Shown piece after piece: positions 7,268 to 9,097 of a stretch of DNA of 9,097 nucleotides; position 1 is the stretch's first letter; the number at the start of each line of letters is the position of its first letter. This DNA is from Terriglobia bacterium (GTDB lineage: Bacteria; Acidobacteriota; Terriglobia; UBA7540): NCBI GenBank assembly GCA_020072905.1, contig JAIQGB010000225.1:1-9097 (forward strand), given 5' to 3'. Both the position numbers and the translations under genes were made by a program. The notes below the pieces were generated by a model. That model was given only the letters and a program-made list of their open reading frames with translations. It was not told the DNA's origin and searched no databases.

Positions 7268-7576
7268 CAGAGGCGGGAAAAGGCTCAGGGCTTGGGAACC
7301 TGCACGCCCCTTTGTTCCAACTGCTTCTGGAGCAGCGGCGCGCGCATCAATTCCTGCGGCGCTCTGATTGAGCGCGTCCATGCGCTTCTGAAGTTCCTCA
7401 GCCTGCGTGAGGGCGGTCCCCATCATCTGCTTCTGCATCAGCAGCCGGAGGCTCGCCAGTTCTTGGCTGTTCTTGTCAACTTGCGAGGCCACCCAGAAAT
7501 TGGAGAGTATGGCAATGATGACCAGGGCCATCACGAAGAAGAGCAGGTTTCGAAGCGCGGAGATTCCACTGTCCAT
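7253..7576 (-). CDS. Small single-pass membrane protein, probably frameshifted near the C-terminus
   Basis: The frame starts MDSGISALRNLLFFVMA. Residues about 9-30 form one transmembrane helix and about 33-70 a polar, Leu/Gln-rich helix that could be a coiled coil. The start is the ATG at 7576 because AAGGAG lies 5 bases upstream at 7582-7587; an in-frame ATG at 7591 would place that site inside the gene. As an unbroken frame it encodes 107 residues and overlaps the convergent gene by 15 bp. However, after about residue 70 the codons switch to A/T-ending (7 of 21 G/C-ending). Another frame reads APQELMRAP then LLQKQLEQRGVQVPKP, with 18 of 22 codons G/C-ending, and stops at 7285, clear of the neighbour. 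A one-base change near 7355-7380 would join them into about 96 residues. It follows the ABC transporter gene by 29 bp and is probably co-transcribed, perhaps as an accessory subunit. Family not recognised. Confidence 0.7.
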   Translation of the reverse strand: MDSGISALRNLLFFVMALVIIAILSNFWVASQVDKNSQELASLRLLMQKQMMGTALTQAEELQKRMDALNQSAAGIDARAAAPEAVGTKGRAGSQALSLFPPLSADL

Positions 7577-7581
7577 GGCAA

Positions 7582-7587
7582 CTCCTT
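7582..7587 (-). promoter_or_regulatory. Ribosome binding site deciding the start at 7576
   Basis: AAGGAG on the minus strand is followed by 5 bases and then ATG. It favours the start MDSGIS over the upstream in-frame ATG at 7591 (MEGVAMDSG). Confidence 0.7.
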
Positions 7588-7605
7588 CCATTCATGTTCG
7601 CTCAA

Positions 7606-9097
7606 TTACGCGACGTCTTTGCGTTTCATCAGCAGCAGGACGGCCAGCATCATGACCAGCAGGTGCACGGTCAGGATGCCCAGGTAAGGGCCCTGGTCTT
7701 TCCAGTAGTTCGAGGGCAAGGGAAAAGCCCCGGAAGCGCTGAAAGCCTCGGCGGGGGCTTCCAGCCCGCGCTCGAGCTTTTCGATGTCATCGGGGTGCAT
7801 GGTGATTGAAACCGTGTTGATGATTTTGTAGGCGTAATCCTGGATGGAGTGGCGACCATGGATACAAAGATCGGAGAGCGCTTCCAAGCCCCAGCGTGAA
7901 ACCGCCAGCAGGGAGAGCCAGCGAACCGGCGTGGGCATCCCCGCCACGGGCTGGGGCGTGTACTTATGGAAGGCCGCTTCGACTTGGGGTGAAGGAGCCA
8001 GGGCCGCGGCGACTTGATGTGCGGCTTCCCCTTGTTGGGCGACGCCCTCCGCCGCTTCGGCCCCCGTCTTTTCCGCTGTAGCCGGAGCCCCGGGCGTTGC
8101 CGACGGACCGGCGACCGCAGCCTGTGGCTTCATCATTCCCGCCGCTTTGGCCTTCGCTTCCGGTTGAGCGAACATCTTCCCTTCGAAGAGTTGCTCCACG
8201 GTAATGGGGATCAGGGTTTGAATGGGCCGGACCGGAAGGAAGAGTCCGGAAAGCAACAATTCGGGGATCAGCACCAGCGGGAACAGGGTGAGCGCCTTCT
8301 CCGGCGTGGTTACCAGGCTCGAAATCACCAATCCGATCAGCGTGCCGTTGAGGGCCACCAGAAACATGATCGCGATCGCGCCCAAAAGGTCGTTCGGGCC
8401 CAGGGCCAGCGCATGGCCCACAAAAAGCAGAATCACGACGACGGAGACGCACTGCACCAGCGCCACAAAGGCCAGCACGGCAAGCTTGGAGAAGACATAG
8501 GAAGGTATTTTGAGCCCCGTCTGCCGCTCGCGGCGGTAAATTGTCTGTTCGTCTACGATCTCGCGCACGGCGTTCGAACACCCGAACCAGAGGGCCGCAA
8601 ACATGGCCATGAAAATCGTCTGAATCTGGTTCGGCTCACCGGCCATCAGCCCCACGAGCAACGCCACCAGCGGCGCCTGCAAGAAAAGCAGGATGGTTTG
8701 TCCGCGGTCACCAAACTTCAGCTCCCAATTGCGCCTCACCAGCACTTGGAACTGGTGAAGGCTGAAACCTTTTTCTTTCGCCGCGGGCGCCTCAGCAGCG
8801 GCGGATGGCCTGGCCGAGGGGGCGGCGGGCTTGAGCGGCTCGGCGATCTGCTCCTTGAATAGGGTTGATTCCTCGAAGCGCTTCTTGAGTTCCTGCGCGT
8901 AGGAGTCGGTGTTGTTATCCGTCAGGTCGTCGTAGACATCCGCGGGCACGCTGGCCTTGAAGTAATCCAGGAATTTGTTCCCCGGACCGTAGAACGCCAG
9001 CCGCCCCTGGACCAGAACCACGACCTTGTCCAGGACGCCGAAGGACGCCAGCAAGTGCGTGGTGATGATGATCGTCGAGCCCTGATTGGCAAGCTGC
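7606..9097 (-). CDS. ABCG-like ABC transporter, ATPase-permease fusion, C-terminal part (5' end outside window)
   Basis: The open frame enters from the right edge with no start and ends DVA-stop at 7606; 496 residues are visible. It begins in the end of an ATP-binding domain: STIIITTHLLASFGVLDK contains the H-loop histidine, and VVLVQGRLAFYGP is the usual final strand. A linker of about 80 residues, partly Ala/Pro-rich, precedes an ABC-2-type membrane domain with six predicted helices. Between helices 2 and 3, NAVREIVDEQTIYRRERQTG matches the connecting-helix motif of ABCG (White-type) half-transporters. The order ATPase then permease also fits ABCG. Bacterial members such as mycobacterial Rv1747 carry N-terminal FHA domains; that part is not in the window, so an FHA domain here is only a guess, encouraged by the neighbouring FHA proteins. 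The loop between helices 5 and 6 carries a long Ala-rich insertion (about 7970-8170). The substrate is unknown. It converges on the cyclase operon. Confidence 0.88.
   Translation of the reverse strand, partial: QLANQGSTIIITTHLLASFGVLDKVVVLVQGRLAFYGPGNKFLDYFKASVPADVYDDLTDNNTDSYAQELKKRFEESTLFKEQIAEPLKPAAPSARPSAAAEAPAAKEKGFSLHQFQVLVRRNWELKFGDRGQTILLFLQAPLVALLVGLMAGEPNQIQTIFMAMFAALWFGCSNAVREIVDEQTIYRRERQTGLKIPSYVFSKLAVLAFVALVQCVSVVVILLFVGHALALGPNDLLGAIAIMFLVALNGTLIGLVISSLVTTPEKALTLFPLVLIPELLLSGLFLPVRPIQTLIPITVEQLFEGKMFAQPEAKAKAAGMMKPQAAVAGPSATPGAPATAEKTGAEAAEGVAQQGEAAHQVAAALAPSPQVEAAFHKYTPQPVAGMPTPVRWLSLLAVSRWGLEALSDLCIHGRHSIQDYAYKIINTVSITMHPDDIEKLERGLEAPAEAFSASGAFPLPSNYWKDQGPYLGILTVHLLVMMLAVLLLMKRKDVA

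Noticed and set aside
7268..7284. Shared terminator between the convergent operons
   Set aside because: I find no GC-rich hairpin with a T-run in or around this short gap.
8014..8862. Plus-strand open frame of 282 codons opposite the ABC transporter
   Set aside because: It is His/Arg/Gln-rich and antisense to clear transmembrane helices and the ABCG motif; a shadow frame.

Overview
The window is GC-rich and tightly packed. Protein-coding genes fill it except for one divergent intergenic stretch of roughly 430-490 bp. FHA domains, a class III nucleotide cyclase with a GAF sensor, a bactofilin-type protein, an exported PHP-type metallohydrolase and an ABCG-like exporter fragment point to a Gram-negative-type bacterium. 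Its gene content resembles Verrucomicrobiota, Acidobacteriota or similar large-genome lineages. I cannot place it more precisely from sequence alone.

Layout: (1) Positions 1-430, or to about 491, on the minus strand hold a short bactofilin-like gene whose stop overlaps the start of a second gene (TAATG). That second gene begins a membrane protein that runs off the left edge. (2) Positions 431-916 are intergenic and share with the bactofilin ORF a cluster of CGCAGAGT/ACTCTGCG repeats, including two inverted repeats with the same 8-bp stem. (3) Positions 917-7267 on the plus strand form a compact four-gene cluster, probably one operon: an FHA-GAF-adenylate cyclase, an exported trypsin-like protein that appears to have lost its catalytic histidine, an exported CehA/McbA-like PHP metallohydrolase whose start overlaps the previous stop (TGATG), and a double zinc-ribbon protein with a proline-rich linker and two FHA domains. 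(4) Positions 7253-9097 on the minus strand converge on this operon: the 3' part of an ABCG-like ATPase-permease, open at the right edge, followed by a small single-pass membrane protein that looks frameshifted near its C-terminus.

A reasonable reading, which is inference, is a phosphothreonine/cAMP signalling locus. FHA domains read Ser/Thr kinase output, the cyclase joins that input to a GAF signal, and exported proteins plus an ABC exporter act at the envelope. No kinase and no cAMP receptor is visible. The most unusual points are the pseudoprotease paired with a metallohydrolase, the repeated EGTxM motif placed just before each FHA domain, and two probable frameshifts in small genes.
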